From contig NZ_JANXMU010000060.1 of the NCBI RefSeq assembly GCF_025354435.1, forward strand, positions 104,419-168,418: a stretch of 64,000 nucleotides of DNA, written 5' to 3'. Shown in pieces: positions 20,169 to 30,208 of the stretch. Numbering within the stretch: position 1 is the stretch's first letter; each line of letters begins with the position of its first letter. The notes beneath the pieces were generated by a model. That model was not told the origin of the DNA and made no database searches. It worked only from the letters and a program-made list of their open reading frames with translations. A program made the translations under genes and the position numbers. This DNA comes from Rhodoferax sp. (lineage in GTDB: Bacteria; Pseudomonadota; Gammaproteobacteria; Burkholderiales; Burkholderiaceae_C).

Positions 20169-20212
20169 TAGTGTAGACAAAACATACGCTAAAGCACTAT
20201 TTTTATCTTAGA
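20165..20212 (+). repeat. TAGC-type 3' intergenic repeat (diverged)
   Basis: CGCCTAGTGTAGAC, spacer, CATACGCTAAAGCACTATTTTT, quoted here in parts. It has the same layout as the other copies and overlaps the hairpin after the aldehyde dehydrogenase gene. Confidence 0.6.
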
Positions 20213-20233
20213 AAATGGCCTAAAAATGGTCCA

Positions 20234-21139
20234 TTAAGCAGCCCAGCAGACACGGTTGCGACCGAGCTGCTTGGCCAGGTAGAGTTGCTGGTCGCTTTGC
20301 TCCATCACCAGGGTAGGCACGATGCCGCCGGGCGGTAGCAGCACCGAAGTACCGCCCAGGCTGACGGACAAAAACGGGCCGACCAGCGACTTCTCATGCG
20401 GGATGAGCAGGTTTTCTACCGCACTGCGCGCCAGCTCAGCGCAGACCCGGCCACCCTCTGCGTTGGTGTGGGGCAAAAACAGCACAAATTCTTCACCGCC
20501 GTAGCGGGCCACCAGATCGGTCTCGCGCTTCAATGTTTTCTGTACTGCACCGGCGACCTGGCGCAGCACCCGGTCGCCACCGCTGTGGCCGTAGTGGTCG
20601 TTGTACAGCTTGAAGTGGTCCACATCCAGCAAGATGACCGACAGGTACTGCCCCGGCGGCCAACGCAGTTGCAGCGCTTGCTCCAGGCGGCGGCGGTTGG
20701 GTATTTCGGTCAGGGCATCCACCAGGGCCAGGCGCTCCAGCAGGCGCCGGTGCGACACGGCTTCGACGTGGTTGCGCACCCGTGCCCTCACGATGGGCGC
20801 ATGAAAGGGCTTGGTGATGTAGTCCACCGCGCCCAGCAGCAGGCCTTTTTCTTCGTCGGCCACGCTGTCCAGGGCCGAGATAAAGATCACCGGAATGTGG
20901 CGGGTCTCGTCCTGGCTTTTCAAGGTGCGCAGCACCTGGTAGCCGTCCATGTCGGGCATCACCACGTCAAGCAACACAATGTCCGGGCGGTGGCGGGAGG
21001 CCAGGGATAACGCCATTTCGCCGCTTTTGGCCAGAATCACTTTGTAGTCGTCTTTGAGGACCTCGGCCAGCAGGCCCCGGTTGCTGGGCTCGTCGTCCAC
21101 CACCAAAATTTTGGGCTGGTCGGTCACCATGGCCGACAA
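20234..21139 (-). CDS. Response regulator with GGDEF output (PleD-like diguanylate cyclase)
   Basis: A 301-residue protein with a receiver domain (~8-125; acidic pair VVDDE, phospho-Asp in [12 protein letters not shown], Lys in TKPF) joined to a diguanylate cyclase domain (~140-300). The active-site signature is GGEEF, a functional variant. The gene overlaps the 3' end of the hybrid kinase gene by 16 bp, so the kinase with its Hpt domain is the likely phosphodonor. ATG alternatives at 21139 and 21130 are both possible. Confidence 0.92.
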   Translation of the reverse strand: MSAMVTDQPKILVVDDEPSNRGLLAEVLKDDYKVILAKSGEMALSLASRHRPDIVLLDVVMPDMDGYQVLRTLKSQDETRHIPVIFISALDSVADEEKGLLLGAVDYITKPFHAPIVRARVRNHVEAVSHRRLLERLALVDALTEIPNRRRLEQALQLRWPPGQYLSVILLDVDHFKLYNDHYGHSGGDRVLRQVAGAVQKTLKRETDLVARYGGEEFVLFLPHTNAEGGRVCAELARSAVENLLIPHEKSLVGPFLSVSLGGTSVLLPPGGIVPTLVMEQSDQQLYLAKQLGRNRVCWAA

Positions 21140-24100
21140 CCTTCGCCCTGCAGTTTTTGCAAAAGGGCCTGCGCGCGCGCAATGGCGGGCTCGTATTCGA
21201 CCTCTTCCACCAAGCGCACCAGCTCGGCCACCGCCGCGGCATAGGGGCTGGCCCGGCTGCCTTGCTGCAACACGCGCACCTGGTCTATCGCCAAGGCATC
21301 GTCTTGCTGCAGGCGCAACAGAAGTTGCTTCAATGCATGGACGGCATCAAAAGGCGTGCTGGGTGCCGGGGCGGGCTCTTCGGAATCGAGTTCTTTCAAG
21401 GCGACCAGCACCCCGTCCAAAGCCTGCAGAAAGGGCGTGACTTCGGCCGGGCCGGGCAGTTGTACGCTGGCCGCTTTTTCCAGGGTGCGGGCGGCATCGG
21501 CCAAGGCCTGGGCGCCGATGCCTTGGGCATTGGCCTTGAGGGTGTGGGCCAGGCGGTAGATGTCTTCGCTCTTGCCCGTGGCCAGCCACTCTTGCACTTG
21601 CAGCGGCGCGCGCCCGTATTCGGCCGCAAAGCCGCGCAGCACGCTCAGGTAAAACGGTTTACGCCGCGTGTGGTGGGCCAGGCCCGTTTCGGTGTTGATA
21701 CCGCAGGCCTGCAGGCGCGCAAATATGTCGGATGGAGGGTCGATGGGTGGTGGGAGTGGCATGGGCAGTGTGGATGGCTGGGTTAGAGGTAAATCGTTGT
21801 CGGACTCGCTGGCAGGCGCGGGCGGCAACCAGCGCAACAGCACGGCAAACAGCTGGTCGGGGTCGATGGGTTTGGTCAGGTGGTCGTTCATGCCGGACTG
21901 CAGGCTCAGTTCGCGGTCACCACTCATGGCGTGGGCGGTCATGGCGACGATGGGCAACTGGGCATGGAGCGGGTCGGCGCGCAGTAGCCGCGTGGCGCTG
22001 ATGCCGTCCAGCTCGGGCATCTGGATGTCCATCAGCACCAGGTCGTAGTGGCCGGCGTTGACCATGGCCACGGCTTCAGCCCCGTTTACCGCCACTTCGG
22101 CCGTTATGCCCACCTCGGCCAAAAACTCCAGTACTACCTGGCGGTTCAGCGGGCTGTCTTCGGCCAGCAGCACACGGGCACCGTGCCGGCGCAACAGTGC
22201 GACAGGCTTGACCAGGTGCTTTGCCCGCTCTTGCCGCAGTGCCCGCATGGCTTCGCTGCCCATCATGGATTCGGCAATCGCATCGTTCAGGGTGGATTCA
22301 TTGACTGGCTTGGTCAGCACCTGGTCGATGCCCACGGCGGCGGCTTCGGTGCCCAGGCTGTCATGGCTGTAGGCGGTGACCATCAAAATGGCCATGGGCG
22401 CTACGGTGTGGGCATCCTGGCCGAGGCGGCGAGCGGTTTCCACGCCGTCCATGCCGGGCATATTGCTGTCCAGCAGCAGCAGCGCGTACGGGTCTGCGCT
22501 GTGCTGGGCGGTGCGGATCATGGCCAGGCCTTCTTCGCCGGAGGCGGCACTGTCGGGCCGCAGGCCCATTTGGGCTAGCATGCTGGTGAGCACGCCACGG
22601 GCCATGGCGCTGTCGTCCACCACCAGCGCACGGGCCTGGTCCAGGCCATCCACCACGGGGCAGTTCTGGGCATTGCCTTCTATTTCGGTGTTCAAAGCCA
22701 GCGGCACGGTAAAGCTGAAGGTGCTGCCCTGCCCCACCACGCTGCTTACCTGCAAGCTGCCGTTCATCATTTCCACCAGCTCTTTGCAGATGGCCAAGCC
22801 GAGGCCGGTACCGCCGTATTTGCGGGAAATGGAGTCGTCCTCTTGGGTAAAGGGTTCAAACAATGCATCTAGCCGGTCTGGTGCGATACCAACACCGCTG
22901 TCCACTACCGCAAAACACATGTGGGCCTGGTCGGGCGTACGGTTGTCGCAGTGCACGCGCAGCAGCACTTCGCCGTGCTCGGTAAATTTCACCGCGTTGG
23001 TGGCCAGGTTGATGATGATCTGGCCCAGCCGCAGCGGATCGCCCACCAGGTGGCGGGGCACGTCGGGGGCCACGTCGAACAGCAGCTCCAGGCCCTTGAA
23101 CTGGGCCCGCAGCGACACCACACTGGAGACACTTTTGAACACATCACGCAGGTGAAACGGGATGTGCTCCAGGGTCATGCGGCCTGCTTCGATTTTCGAG
23201 AAGTCCAGCACGTCATTGATGATGTCCAGCAGCGACTCGGCCGAGGTGAGTATCTTGTCAAGGTAGTCGCGCTGCTTGGCGTTGAGGTCGGTTTTCAGCG
23301 CCAGCCGGCTCATGCCCATGACGGCGTTCATGGGGGTGCGGATTTCATGGCTCATGCGCGCCAGAAAACGGGACTTGGCGGTATGTGCCTTGCGGGTGTC
23401 TTCGGTGGCCTGGGCCCATTGGCGGGTGCGGGCTTCCACCTGGCGCTCCAGGGTTTCGTTGTTTTCGTCCACTTGGCGGGCCATGGTGCGCAAGGTGCGG
23501 GCCAGCATGCCGATTTCATCGCGCCGCTCTGCAGGCAATGCCAGGGCACCGCTGGCCACCGCGCGGTAATCCCCCGCCGCCACCCGCCGCGAAGCTTCGG
23601 CAAAGGCCTGCAGGGGCTGCACCACCTTGCGGCGCAACACCAGGTACAGGGCCAATAATTCCAGCACCAGCGCCACTACGCTCAAACCCAGAATGAAGGT
23701 CGCCGTTTGCCGCGCCGTGGTGGTCAGGAGTGACTTGGGGTACACGGTAACAAACCACCAGTTCGGCCCGTCCAGCCGGTCCACGGCCAAAAACGCGTCG
23801 TTGGCAACGTCATCCACCAGCACGCTGCGCGGGCCGCCGGGGGGCAGCGCGGCCTGCAGCTGCGCATACATGCTCGACAGCACGGGGTCGCCCAGCTTTT
23901 GCACCTCTAGCACGCCCTTGGCCGCGTCCATCTCCCGGATTTTGTCGGGGTGGGCCACCAGGCGGCCATCGGGGCGGATGATGAAGTTTTTGGCTCCGCT
24001 CAAATGGTCGTCAAACACCCGCTTGAACAAGGCGTTGAGCAAGATGTCCTGCCCCAGGGTGGCCAGGTGGCGGCCGTCCAGGTCTACCGGTGACTCGGCG

Positions 24101-24825
24101 GAAACCATCCACTCGTTGGCCGTGGGGTCAAAGTACATGCCGATCCAGACGGTGGCGCGGCTGGGGTCGTTGGCGGGGGTGGCGATCTGCATCCACTCCT
24201 CTTGCGCCATGTCCAGCCCGGCTTCGGCGTTCAGGCCCCAGGGCAGGCCGGGCCAGTAGACGATGTTGAAGTTTTCCGGCGAATGCACGTAGACATTGGC
24301 AAAGCGGTTCACCCAGGCCGGGCCAAACCGGTCCAGCAACCGCCACGACAGCACCAGGCGCTTGCGCAGGTCAGCATCGACGCGCTCGGGGGCAATACCC
24401 GCAAATCCGGTGATGTTGCGGCTCAGGGTGCCGTCAGGCCGCTCCAGGCCCTCAAACGCGGCCCGGCGCAGGCGGGTGGAGCCATCGGCTACGGTCTCGT
24501 AAAGTTTGCCAAAGTCGGCATCGGACACCGGCGACATGCTACGGTAGTCCTCTAAAAACTGCTGCTTCAGCACATCCAAGTTATCCATCGCCAGCTTGAA
24601 CACCGCACCTTCTTTGGAGCCACGTTCGGCAATGTACTTACGCAGCTTATCTTGCGTCTCTTCGGTGAGGGTGTGGACGATATGGAAGTACGACAGCACG
24701 GTAACGGCAAGCACCACCGTGGTAATGCGCAGCGACATCTGCAGCAACGTGCGTACGGTGAGCGATTCGCGCAAACGAATGGGCGCATCCTGCTGGGAAT
24801 CCAGTGTCGAGGATGCAGGAGTCAT
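21124..24825 (-). CDS. Hybrid sensor histidine kinase (sensor-HAMP-HisKA-HATPase-REC-REC-Hpt)
   Basis: A 1233-residue membrane kinase. An N-terminal TM helix is followed by a ~280-residue periplasmic Cache-like sensor, a second TM helix ([19 protein letters not shown]), HAMP and HisKA with the phospho-His ~493 in RMSHEIRTP. An ATPase domain with GTGLGLAI comes next, then two receivers (LLLDSNMPG and LVLMDIQMP) and a C-terminal Hpt domain (LAHTLKANA). The ATG at 24825 is preceded by GGAAGG; a TTG at 24861 is less likely. It is a full phosphorelay in one chain, feeding the overlapping PleD-like regulator. Confidence 0.93.
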   Translation of the reverse strand: MTPASSTLDSQQDAPIRLRESLTVRTLLQMSLRITTVVLAVTVLSYFHIVHTLTEETQDKLRKYIAERGSKEGAVFKLAMDNLDVLKQQFLEDYRSMSPVSDADFGKLYETVADGSTRLRRAAFEGLERPDGTLSRNITGFAGIAPERVDADLRKRLVLSWRLLDRFGPAWVNRFANVYVHSPENFNIVYWPGLPWGLNAEAGLDMAQEEWMQIATPANDPSRATVWIGMYFDPTANEWMVSAESPVDLDGRHLATLGQDILLNALFKRVFDDHLSGAKNFIIRPDGRLVAHPDKIREMDAAKGVLEVQKLGDPVLSSMYAQLQAALPPGGPRSVLVDDVANDAFLAVDRLDGPNWWFVTVYPKSLLTTTARQTATFILGLSVVALVLELLALYLVLRRKVVQPLQAFAEASRRVAAGDYRAVASGALALPAERRDEIGMLARTLRTMARQVDENNETLERQVEARTRQWAQATEDTRKAHTAKSRFLARMSHEIRTPMNAVMGMSRLALKTDLNAKQRDYLDKILTSAESLLDIINDVLDFSKIEAGRMTLEHIPFHLRDVFKSVSSVVSLRAQFKGLELLFDVAPDVPRHLVGDPLRLGQIIINLATNAVKFTEHGEVLLRVHCDNRTPDQAHMCFAVVDSGVGIAPDRLDALFEPFTQEDDSISRKYGGTGLGLAICKELVEMMNGSLQVSSVVGQGSTFSFTVPLALNTEIEGNAQNCPVVDGLDQARALVVDDSAMARGVLTSMLAQMGLRPDSAASGEEGLAMIRTAQHSADPYALLLLDSNMPGMDGVETARRLGQDAHTVAPMAILMVTAYSHDSLGTEAAAVGIDQVLTKPVNESTLNDAIAESMMGSEAMRALRQERAKHLVKPVALLRRHGARVLLAEDSPLNRQVVLEFLAEVGITAEVAVNGAEAVAMVNAGHYDLVLMDIQMPELDGISATRLLRADPLHAQLPIVAMTAHAMSGDRELSLQSGMNDHLTKPIDPDQLFAVLLRWLPPAPASESDNDLPLTQPSTLPMPLPPPIDPPSDIFARLQACGINTETGLAHHTRRKPFYLSVLRGFAAEYGRAPLQVQEWLATGKSEDIYRLAHTLKANAQGIGAQALADAARTLEKAASVQLPGPAEVTPFLQALDGVLVALKELDSEEPAPAPSTPFDAVHALKQLLLRLQQDDALAIDQVRVLQQGSRASPYAAAVAELVRLVEEVEYEPAIARAQALLQKLQGEGCRPW

Positions 24826-24967
24826 GGTTTTCCAGCCTTCCGGGAAACATTCCAGTTGCAAATTGAATGCAACTGTTTTAATTGCAACATTAGGTTAACG
24901 GAGTATGTCCCGCTTCGTCAATGTGCAGACGCGCCAGTCAGGCTTTGTTCAGCGGCACAATCAGGCT

Positions 24968-25618
24968 ATGAGCCTATCCAACACCGCACTTGCCGACCTG
25001 CGCAAAAGCTACGAACGCGCCGAACTGAACGAAGAAGCCTCGCACAGCGATCCGCTGCAGCAGTTTGACCAATGGCTGAACGAGGCCATCGCCGCCCAGG
25101 TGCCCGAACCCAACGCCATGACCCTGGCCACCGTGGGCCACGATCTGCGCCCTTCCACCCGCATCGTGCTGGTCAAAGGTTTTGATGCGCGCGGCATTGT
25201 CTGGTACACCAATTTTGAGAGCCGTAAAGGCCAGGAGTTGGCGGGCAACCCATTTGCGGCCCTGCAGTTCCACTGGGTGGAACTGGAGCGCGTGGTGCGC
25301 ATCGAAGGCCGGGTGACCAAGGTCAGCGATGAGGAAAGCGATGCCTACTTCCACAGCCGCCCGCTGGATTCGCGCATCGGGGCCTGGGCCTCGCCGCAGT
25401 CGCAGGTGATTTCGGGCCGTGGCGTGCTGGTGGCCAATGCAGCCAAGTTCGGTGCCAAATTTCTGCTCAACCCGCCGCGCCCGCCGCACTGGGGCGGCTA
25501 CCGCCTGCAGCCCGACAACTGGCAATTTTGGCAAGGCCGCAAAAGCCGCCTGCACGACCGGTTGCGCTACACCTTAGATAGCAGCTCGTTCTGGTTGCGC
25601 GAGCGCTTGGCCCCTTAA
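24968..25618 (+). CDS. pdxH: Pyridoxamine 5'-phosphate oxidase
   Basis: A 216-residue FMN enzyme making pyridoxal 5'-phosphate from the pyridoxine or pyridoxamine phosphates. Recognisable segments are [29 protein letters not shown] and the C-terminal RLHDRLRYT with WLRERLAP. The ATG at 24968 gives the standard N-terminus ([13 protein letters not shown]); an in-frame ATG at 24905 adds 21 unconserved residues. It ends 17 bp before aat and may be co-transcribed with it. Confidence 0.95.
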   Translation: MSLSNTALADLRKSYERAELNEEASHSDPLQQFDQWLNEAIAAQVPEPNAMTLATVGHDLRPSTRIVLVKGFDARGIVWYTNFESRKGQELAGNPFAALQFHWVELERVVRIEGRVTKVSDEESDAYFHSRPLDSRIGAWASPQSQVISGRGVLVANAAKFGAKFLLNPPRPPHWGGYRLQPDNWQFWQGRKSRLHDRLRYTLDSSSFWLRERLAP

Positions 25619-25635
25619 ATCTTTAAAATTGTTGC

Positions 25636-26412
25636 ATGTCCTCCGCCCGGTCTAACGCCCCAAATCCCGTGCCATGGCTCGTACCTGGAGAGGCGTTTCC
25701 GCCGGTCAGCCAGGCCTGGGGGGCAATGGACCCGGCCCCGGGCTTGCTAGCAGCGGGCGGCTCGCTGGATGTGGACAGCTTGTTGGAGGCCTACCGGCAC
25801 GGCATTTTCCCGTGGTTCAGCGAGGGCCAGCCGGTTCTATGGTGGAGCACCGACCCGCGCATGGTGTTGCGGGTGGATGCATTCCGGCTGCACCGCTCGT
25901 TGCGCAAAACCATAGCTAACTTTATAGTTAAAACAAGCGCTGAGGTCCGATTTGATACCAGATTTTCCGAGGTGATCCGGACCTGTTCGGGTAGCCTGCG
26001 GCCCGGCCAGTCGGGCACTTGGATCGTGGCCGACATGGTGCAGGCCTACGAGGCACTGCACCATGCGGGTTACGCGCACAGCGTAGAAACCTGGATCGAC
26101 GGGCAACTGGTGGGCGGGCTGTACTGCGTGGCGATTGGCAATGCCGTGTTTGGCGAGTCGATGTTCACCCGCGTGCCCGATGCGTCCAAAATCGCGCTGG
26201 CGGCCTTGGTGTGTTTTTGCCGTGTCCATGGCATCCCCCTGGTGGATTGCCAGCAAAATACATCCCATCTGGCATCGCTGGGTGCGCGCGAAATTACCCG
26301 CTCGGCGTTTTGCGCGCAGGTGGCGGTGAATGCCAGGCTGACAGGCCCGGTTTGGCAATTTGACCCGCACTATTGGACCGCTCTGCAACCCCAACCGCTG
26401 GCTACCCCGTGA
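25636..26412 (+). CDS. aat: Leucyl/phenylalanyl-tRNA-protein transferase
   Basis: A 258-residue enzyme that adds Leu or Phe from aminoacyl-tRNA to proteins with N-terminal Lys/Arg, making type 2 N-degrons for ClpS. Family signatures are [23 protein letters not shown] (in parts), [13 protein letters not shown] and VFGESMF. Its stop overlaps the GTG of bpt (GTGA). Codons 92-107 are unusually AT-rich (CATAGCTAACTTTATAGTTA and on) and resemble a piece of the intergenic repeat family. Confidence 0.95.
   Translation: MSSARSNAPNPVPWLVPGEAFPPVSQAWGAMDPAPGLLAAGGSLDVDSLLEAYRHGIFPWFSEGQPVLWWSTDPRMVLRVDAFRLHRSLRKTIANFIVKTSAEVRFDTRFSEVIRTCSGSLRPGQSGTWIVADMVQAYEALHHAGYAHSVETWIDGQLVGGLYCVAIGNAVFGESMFTRVPDASKIALAALVCFCRVHGIPLVDCQQNTSHLASLGAREITRSAFCAQVAVNARLTGPVWQFDPHYWTALQPQPLATP
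25909..25955 (+). repeat. Possible repeat-derived segment inside aat
   Basis: ATAGCTAACTTTATAGTTAA, then ACAAGCGCTGAGGTC, has the same order of parts as the TAGC-type intergenic repeats (ATAGCTA, AT spacer, GCGCTAGAGGTC). It stands out as AT-rich inside a GC-rich gene. It is read in frame, encoding [13 protein letters not shown]. Confidence 0.4.
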
Positions 26413-27143
26413 CACACCTCACCGACCTGCCCCTACAAACCCTGCAGTTTTATGCCACTGCACCCTATCCTTGCAGCTACCTGCCCGAGCGGCAGGCCCG
26501 CTCCCAGGTGGCCACGCCCAGCCATCTGATCCAAACCGACACCTATTCCGAACTGGTGCGCAGCGGCTTTCGGCGTAGCGGCCTGTTTACCTACCGCCCC
26601 TACTGCGACGGCTGCCAGGCCTGCATGCCGCTGCGGGTGCAGGTAGCTGCCTTCAAGCCCGACCGCAGCCAGCGGCGCGCCAAACAACAGCACCGCAGCC
26701 TGCAGGCCCGGGTACTGCACCTGGGTTTTATGCCCGAGCATTACCAGCTCTACCTGCGCTACCAGAATGGCCGCCACGCGGGCGGCGGCATGGACCAAGA
26801 CAGCATCGACCAGTACACCCAGTTTTTGCTGCAAAGCCGAGTCGACTCCCGCCTGGTGGAGTTCCGCGAAACCCTGGAAGATGGCACGCCCGGCGCGCTC
26901 AAGATGGTGTCGATTTTGGATGTGCTGGACGACGGGCTGTCGGCCGTCTACACCTTCTACGAGCCCGAAGAACGCGCCAGCTACGGCACTTACAACGTGT
27001 TGTGGCAGATCGAGCAGGCCGAGCAACTGGGTCTTCCCTACGTCTACCTAGGCTACTGGATCGCCCAGAGCCCGAAGATGCTGTACAAGGCCCGTTTTTT
27101 ACCCCACGAGGTGTTGCGCGAGGGTGTTTGGACTGAAGGCTGA
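26409..27143 (+). CDS. bpt: Aspartate/glutamate leucyltransferase (bacterial arginyltransferase homologue)
   Basis: A 244-residue member of the ATE1-like family that transfers Leu to N-terminal Asp/Glu, a second route to ClpS substrates. Conserved parts are the N-terminal Cys region ([12 protein letters not shown]), the CxxC of YCDGCQAC, and [16 protein letters not shown] with YLGYWI. The GTG start at 26409 overlaps the aat stop; the longer in-frame ATG at 26373 would overlap the aat C-terminus. Confidence 0.93.
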   Translation: MTHLTDLPLQTLQFYATAPYPCSYLPERQARSQVATPSHLIQTDTYSELVRSGFRRSGLFTYRPYCDGCQACMPLRVQVAAFKPDRSQRRAKQQHRSLQARVLHLGFMPEHYQLYLRYQNGRHAGGGMDQDSIDQYTQFLLQSRVDSRLVEFRETLEDGTPGALKMVSILDVLDDGLSAVYTFYEPEERASYGTYNVLWQIEQAEQLGLPYVYLGYWIAQSPKMLYKARFLPHEVLREGVWTEG

Positions 27144-27176
27144 GCTCCGTCATTTCACATCATGCAATTTGGTATT

Positions 27177-27206
27177 TCACAAGGTAAGATGCGACACATC
27201 TTGTGA
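27177..27206. promoter_or_regulatory. Candidate operator of the IclR-family gene
   Basis: A perfect inverted repeat TCACAAG (27177-27183) / CTTGTGA (27200-27206) encloses a second one, AAGATG (27186-27191) / CATCTT (27197-27202). The element ends 10 bp before the iclR-type start codon. ATTTCACA is also directly repeated ~21 bp upstream. The position suits autorepression. Confidence 0.6.
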
Positions 27207-27215
27207 GAACTGCCC

Positions 27216-28007
27216 ATGAAAGCGACCGACCCCAGTATTCCCGCCACACCGACCGTCCAGGTGATAGAGCGGATGTTCGCCCTGATCGATGTACTGGCCT
27301 CGCGCGAAGAGGCCATGTCGCTCAAGGAAATCAGCGAAAAAACCGGCCTGCACCCGTCCACCACTCACCGCATCCTGAACGATCTGGCCACCGGCCGCTT
27401 TGTGGACCGGCCCGAGCCGGGCAGCTACCGGCTGGGCATGCGTTTGCTGGAGCTGGGCAACTTGGTCAAGGGCCGCTTGAGTGTGCGCGATGCCGCATTG
27501 ACCCCCATGCGCGAACTGCACCGCCTGACGCAGCAGCCAGTGAACCTGAGCCTGCGCCAGGGCGACGAAATTGTGTATGTGGAGCGCGCCTTCAGCGAGC
27601 GCTCAGGCATGCAGGTGGTGCGGGCCATTGGGGGCCGCGCGCCCTTGCACCTTACGTCGGTCGGCAAGCTGTTTCTGGCTATCGACGACCCGCAGCGCGT
27701 GCGGGCCTACGCCACGCGTACAGGCCTTAGCGGCCAGACCAAGAACAGCCTGACCGACCTGGGCCAGCTGGAGCGCGAGCTGGCGCGGGTGCGCCAATAC
27801 GGCATTGCCCGTGATAACGAAGAGCTGGAGTTGGGGGTGCGCTGTATGGCGGTGGGTCTGTACGATGACCAGAACCGCTTAGTGGCCGGATTGTCTATCT
27901 CGGCCCCGGCAGACCGGCTGGACGAAAACTGGCTGCCCAAACTACAGACCACGGCCAACGCAATTTCATCAGCCTTGGGATACAAAGTAGCCCCAGGCGG
28001 CCGATAG
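27216..28007 (+). CDS. IclR-family transcriptional regulator
   Basis: A 263-residue regulator: N-terminal winged helix-turn-helix (~15-75, MSLKEISEKTGLHPSTTHRILNDL in parts) and a C-terminal IclR effector-binding domain (~90-255). The latter has GRAPLHLTSVGKLFLA and the Cys-containing VRCMAVG segment. The ligand and regulon are not evident, because neighbours on both sides are housekeeping genes. The inverted repeat just upstream suggests self-control. Confidence 0.92.
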   Translation: MKATDPSIPATPTVQVIERMFALIDVLASREEAMSLKEISEKTGLHPSTTHRILNDLATGRFVDRPEPGSYRLGMRLLELGNLVKGRLSVRDAALTPMRELHRLTQQPVNLSLRQGDEIVYVERAFSERSGMQVVRAIGGRAPLHLTSVGKLFLAIDDPQRVRAYATRTGLSGQTKNSLTDLGQLERELARVRQYGIARDNEELELGVRCMAVGLYDDQNRLVAGLSISAPADRLDENWLPKLQTTANAISSALGYKVAPGGR

Positions 28008-28029
28008 CCGCTGGGTCAGGTCGTCAGGA

Positions 28030-29103
28030 TCAGCCTGCGATCTTGACCGCGGTTCGCGCGGTCATCATGTGGTTTGCTTCGACCCAGTGGCGTACACGCT
28101 CGGCATCGGCAATACGGCTGAGTTTGCCAGCGGAATCCAGAAACACCATGATCAGTTTGCGGCCCGCAACCTTGGCCTGCAAGACCAGGCATTGGCCTGC
28201 TTCATTGATGAAGCCGGTCTTTTGCAGGCCGATATCCCAATCCGGATTTTTCACCAGGCGATTGGTATTGTTGAACTGCATCATGCGGCTGCCGATTTCG
28301 ACCTGGTAGCCTTGCGACGTGGTGAGTTCACGCAAAGTGGGTTCGTTGTAGGCGGCATTCACCAGGGTGGCCAGATCGCGTGCGCTGGACTGGTTGTCGC
28401 TGGACAAGCCGGTGGGCTCGACATAGCGCGTATCTTTCATGCCCAGGCCTTTGGCCTTGGCGTTCATCAGAGCCACAAAGGTGGGCAAGCCGCCAGGATA
28501 AGTGCGGCCCAGGGCGTGGGCAGCACGGTTTTCGCTGGACATCAGTGCCAGGTGCAGCAACTCGCCACGGCTCAGGGTGGAGCCCACGGTCAAGCGCGAA
28601 CGGCTGCGTTTTTCAGTATCTACATCGTCCTGGGTGATAGTGATCTCTTCGTCCATCGGCAAATGGGCTTCGTTTATCACCACGCCGGTCATCAGCTTGG
28701 TGATGGACGCAATCGGCAATATCGCCTGGTCATTTTTGCTGAACAACACTTCACGGGTGTCTTGGTCGATCACCAGAGCCACGCTGGATTTGAGCGCCAG
28801 CGCATCGGGTGCGCCGTGCAAACCGGCCAATTCACCAAACGAGGGCTTGGCCGGAATGATGGCGACCACAGGACGCATGGCAGCCCGCGACTTGGCGCTA
28901 ATTTTCGTCTTGGACGCACGGGCTACACGCACTGTTTTCACACTGCTGCGCTTGGCTACAGCACTGCTGGTGTGGGTTTTTTGAATTTCAACCTTCTTGC
29001 GCTGCGCTGCGTGCGCAGGAGCCGCCAACAACGTTACGGAGCAGGTAAATACGGCAACAATTTGTAGCAAGCGGTTCAAAACAGGGCTTTCAGAGGAGGA
29101 CAT
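28030..29103 (-). CDS. pbpG: D-alanyl-D-alanine endopeptidase (PBP7 family)
   Basis: A 357-residue secreted S11-family peptidase acting on peptidoglycan. The signal peptide is ~1-33 (cleavage after AHA), followed by a basic, Lys/Ser/Ala-rich linker (~34-95). The penicillin-binding domain follows, with SxxK at 133-136 (SITK), SxN at 190-192 (SEN) and KTG (LQKTGFI). The ATG at 29103 has GGAG 8 bases upstream; another ATG at 29121 has none. Assignment to PBP7/PbpG rather than a DacA carboxypeptidase is by overall similarity and the lack of the C-terminal DacA anchor domain. Confidence 0.9.
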   Translation of the reverse strand: MSSSESPVLNRLLQIVAVFTCSVTLLAAPAHAAQRKKVEIQKTHTSSAVAKRSSVKTVRVARASKTKISAKSRAAMRPVVAIIPAKPSFGELAGLHGAPDALALKSSVALVIDQDTREVLFSKNDQAILPIASITKLMTGVVINEAHLPMDEEITITQDDVDTEKRSRSRLTVGSTLSRGELLHLALMSSENRAAHALGRTYPGGLPTFVALMNAKAKGLGMKDTRYVEPTGLSSDNQSSARDLATLVNAAYNEPTLRELTTSQGYQVEIGSRMMQFNNTNRLVKNPDWDIGLQKTGFINEAGQCLVLQAKVAGRKLIMVFLDSAGKLSRIADAERVRHWVEANHMMTARTAVKIAG

Positions 29104-29428
29104 GGGATGATCTCCGGGCATAAACGTATGTGACCAAGTGTATCTAAATCAAAAACTTCACGCAAGATCAATGACTTAGATAGGCTTTTTAAGGTGATAT
29201 TATTTTAGGGCCGATTTAGGACGGAAAGCCGTGCGCAGGGACCGTTTCCACCCCGATCCATGGGCCTTTACCTTCAGGTAACTTGCTCAGATACCGATGC
29301 ACTCTTTTAGTTGCGCATGGTTCTTGCTTATTTTTTAATAAAGCGATCGGCTGACAGAACCCGACCCCGTAGAATCTCTGGCACGGCTTATCTTCGTAAG
29401 CCCCATGCCTCACATTCCAGGGAAAACC
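29104..29428. other. 325-bp intergenic region between pbpG-type and ParA-like genes
   Basis: A divergent intergenic region. AT-rich stretches lie at ~29140-29215 and ~29325-29345 (TTGCTTATTTTTTAATAAAG), and AGGGA precedes the ParA-like ATG. Promoters for both genes are expected here. No repeat, RNA gene or convincing small ORF was seen. Confidence 0.4.
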
Positions 29429-30121
29429 ATGAGTTCAATCAATTTCATTGGCGGCGAAAAAGGCGGCGTAGGCAAGTCCGTTACGGCCCGCGTTTTGGCA
29501 CAGTACTTTTTGGACACAGGCAAGGCCTTTACCGGCTTTGACACCGACCGTTCGCACAACTCTTTCACCCGCTTTTACCCCGACTTCGCGTCGCCGGTAG
29601 TGGTGGATAGCTTTGAAGGGCTGGACGTGATCGCCGAGGCGTTTGAAGCCAACCCCGAGCAAAACGTCATCGTGGACTTGGCCGCGCAAACCGCCGCCCC
29701 GTTGGCCCGCTGGATCCACGACTCCGACCTGTTCGAAGTGCTGGGTGACCTGCGTGTGGCGATTAATTTCTGGCACGTTGTTGACGAAGGCAAGGATTCT
29801 GTCAATCTGCTGGCCGACCTGATGAACAGCGTGGGCAATACGCCCAACTACATCATTGTGCTGAACCATGGCCGGGGGTCCGATTTCTCGCTGATGCAAT
29901 CGTCTGCCGCCCTGCAGCAGGCCCTGGCCTACGGCGCACGGGTGATCGAGTTGCCCCAGCTGCAGGATGCCAGCATGCGCAAGATCGACCGCCAAAGCGC
30001 CAGCTTCTGGAGCGCCGTGCACGAGCGCAGCGAAACCGATGGCCTGGGCATATTGGAACGCCAGCGCGTCAAGACCTGGCTGCGCAAGGCATATGCAGGT
30101 TTTGATACTCTACCGCTCTAG
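29429..30121 (+). CDS. Orphan ParA/MinD-like P-loop ATPase
   Basis: A 230-residue SIMIBI-class ATPase with a deviant Walker A motif, GGEKGGVGKS (residues 8-17), having the ParA/MinD signature Lys. The Asp-containing GFDTDRSHN and the strand ending VIVDLAAQT follow. There is no parB, minE, mobilization or flagellar partner adjacent. The family partitions DNA or positions protein complexes; TraL/MobD-like plasmid ATPases look similar. The gene has its own strong terminator. The ATG at 29429 has AGGGA upstream; an in-frame ATG at 29405 is less likely. Confidence 0.82.
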   Translation: MSSINFIGGEKGGVGKSVTARVLAQYFLDTGKAFTGFDTDRSHNSFTRFYPDFASPVVVDSFEGLDVIAEAFEANPEQNVIVDLAAQTAAPLARWIHDSDLFEVLGDLRVAINFWHVVDEGKDSVNLLADLMNSVGNTPNYIIVLNHGRGSDFSLMQSSAALQQALAYGARVIELPQLQDASMRKIDRQSASFWSAVHERSETDGLGILERQRVKTWLRKAYAGFDTLPL

Positions 30122-30148
30122 CCTATTGTATAGTTTGCTATAAAAAAA

Positions 30149-30181
30149 GGGGCAGTACCGCATGGGTACTGCCCCTTTTTT
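30149..30181. terminator. Strong bidirectional terminator
   Basis: GGGGCAGTACC (30149-30159), loop GCATG, GGTACTGCCCC (30165-30175), then six T; preceded by seven A. It separates the ParA-like gene from convergent clpA. Confidence 0.93.
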
Positions 30182-30208
30182 GTGGGGAGGCAGGGGGAAA
30201 CGACGGAG

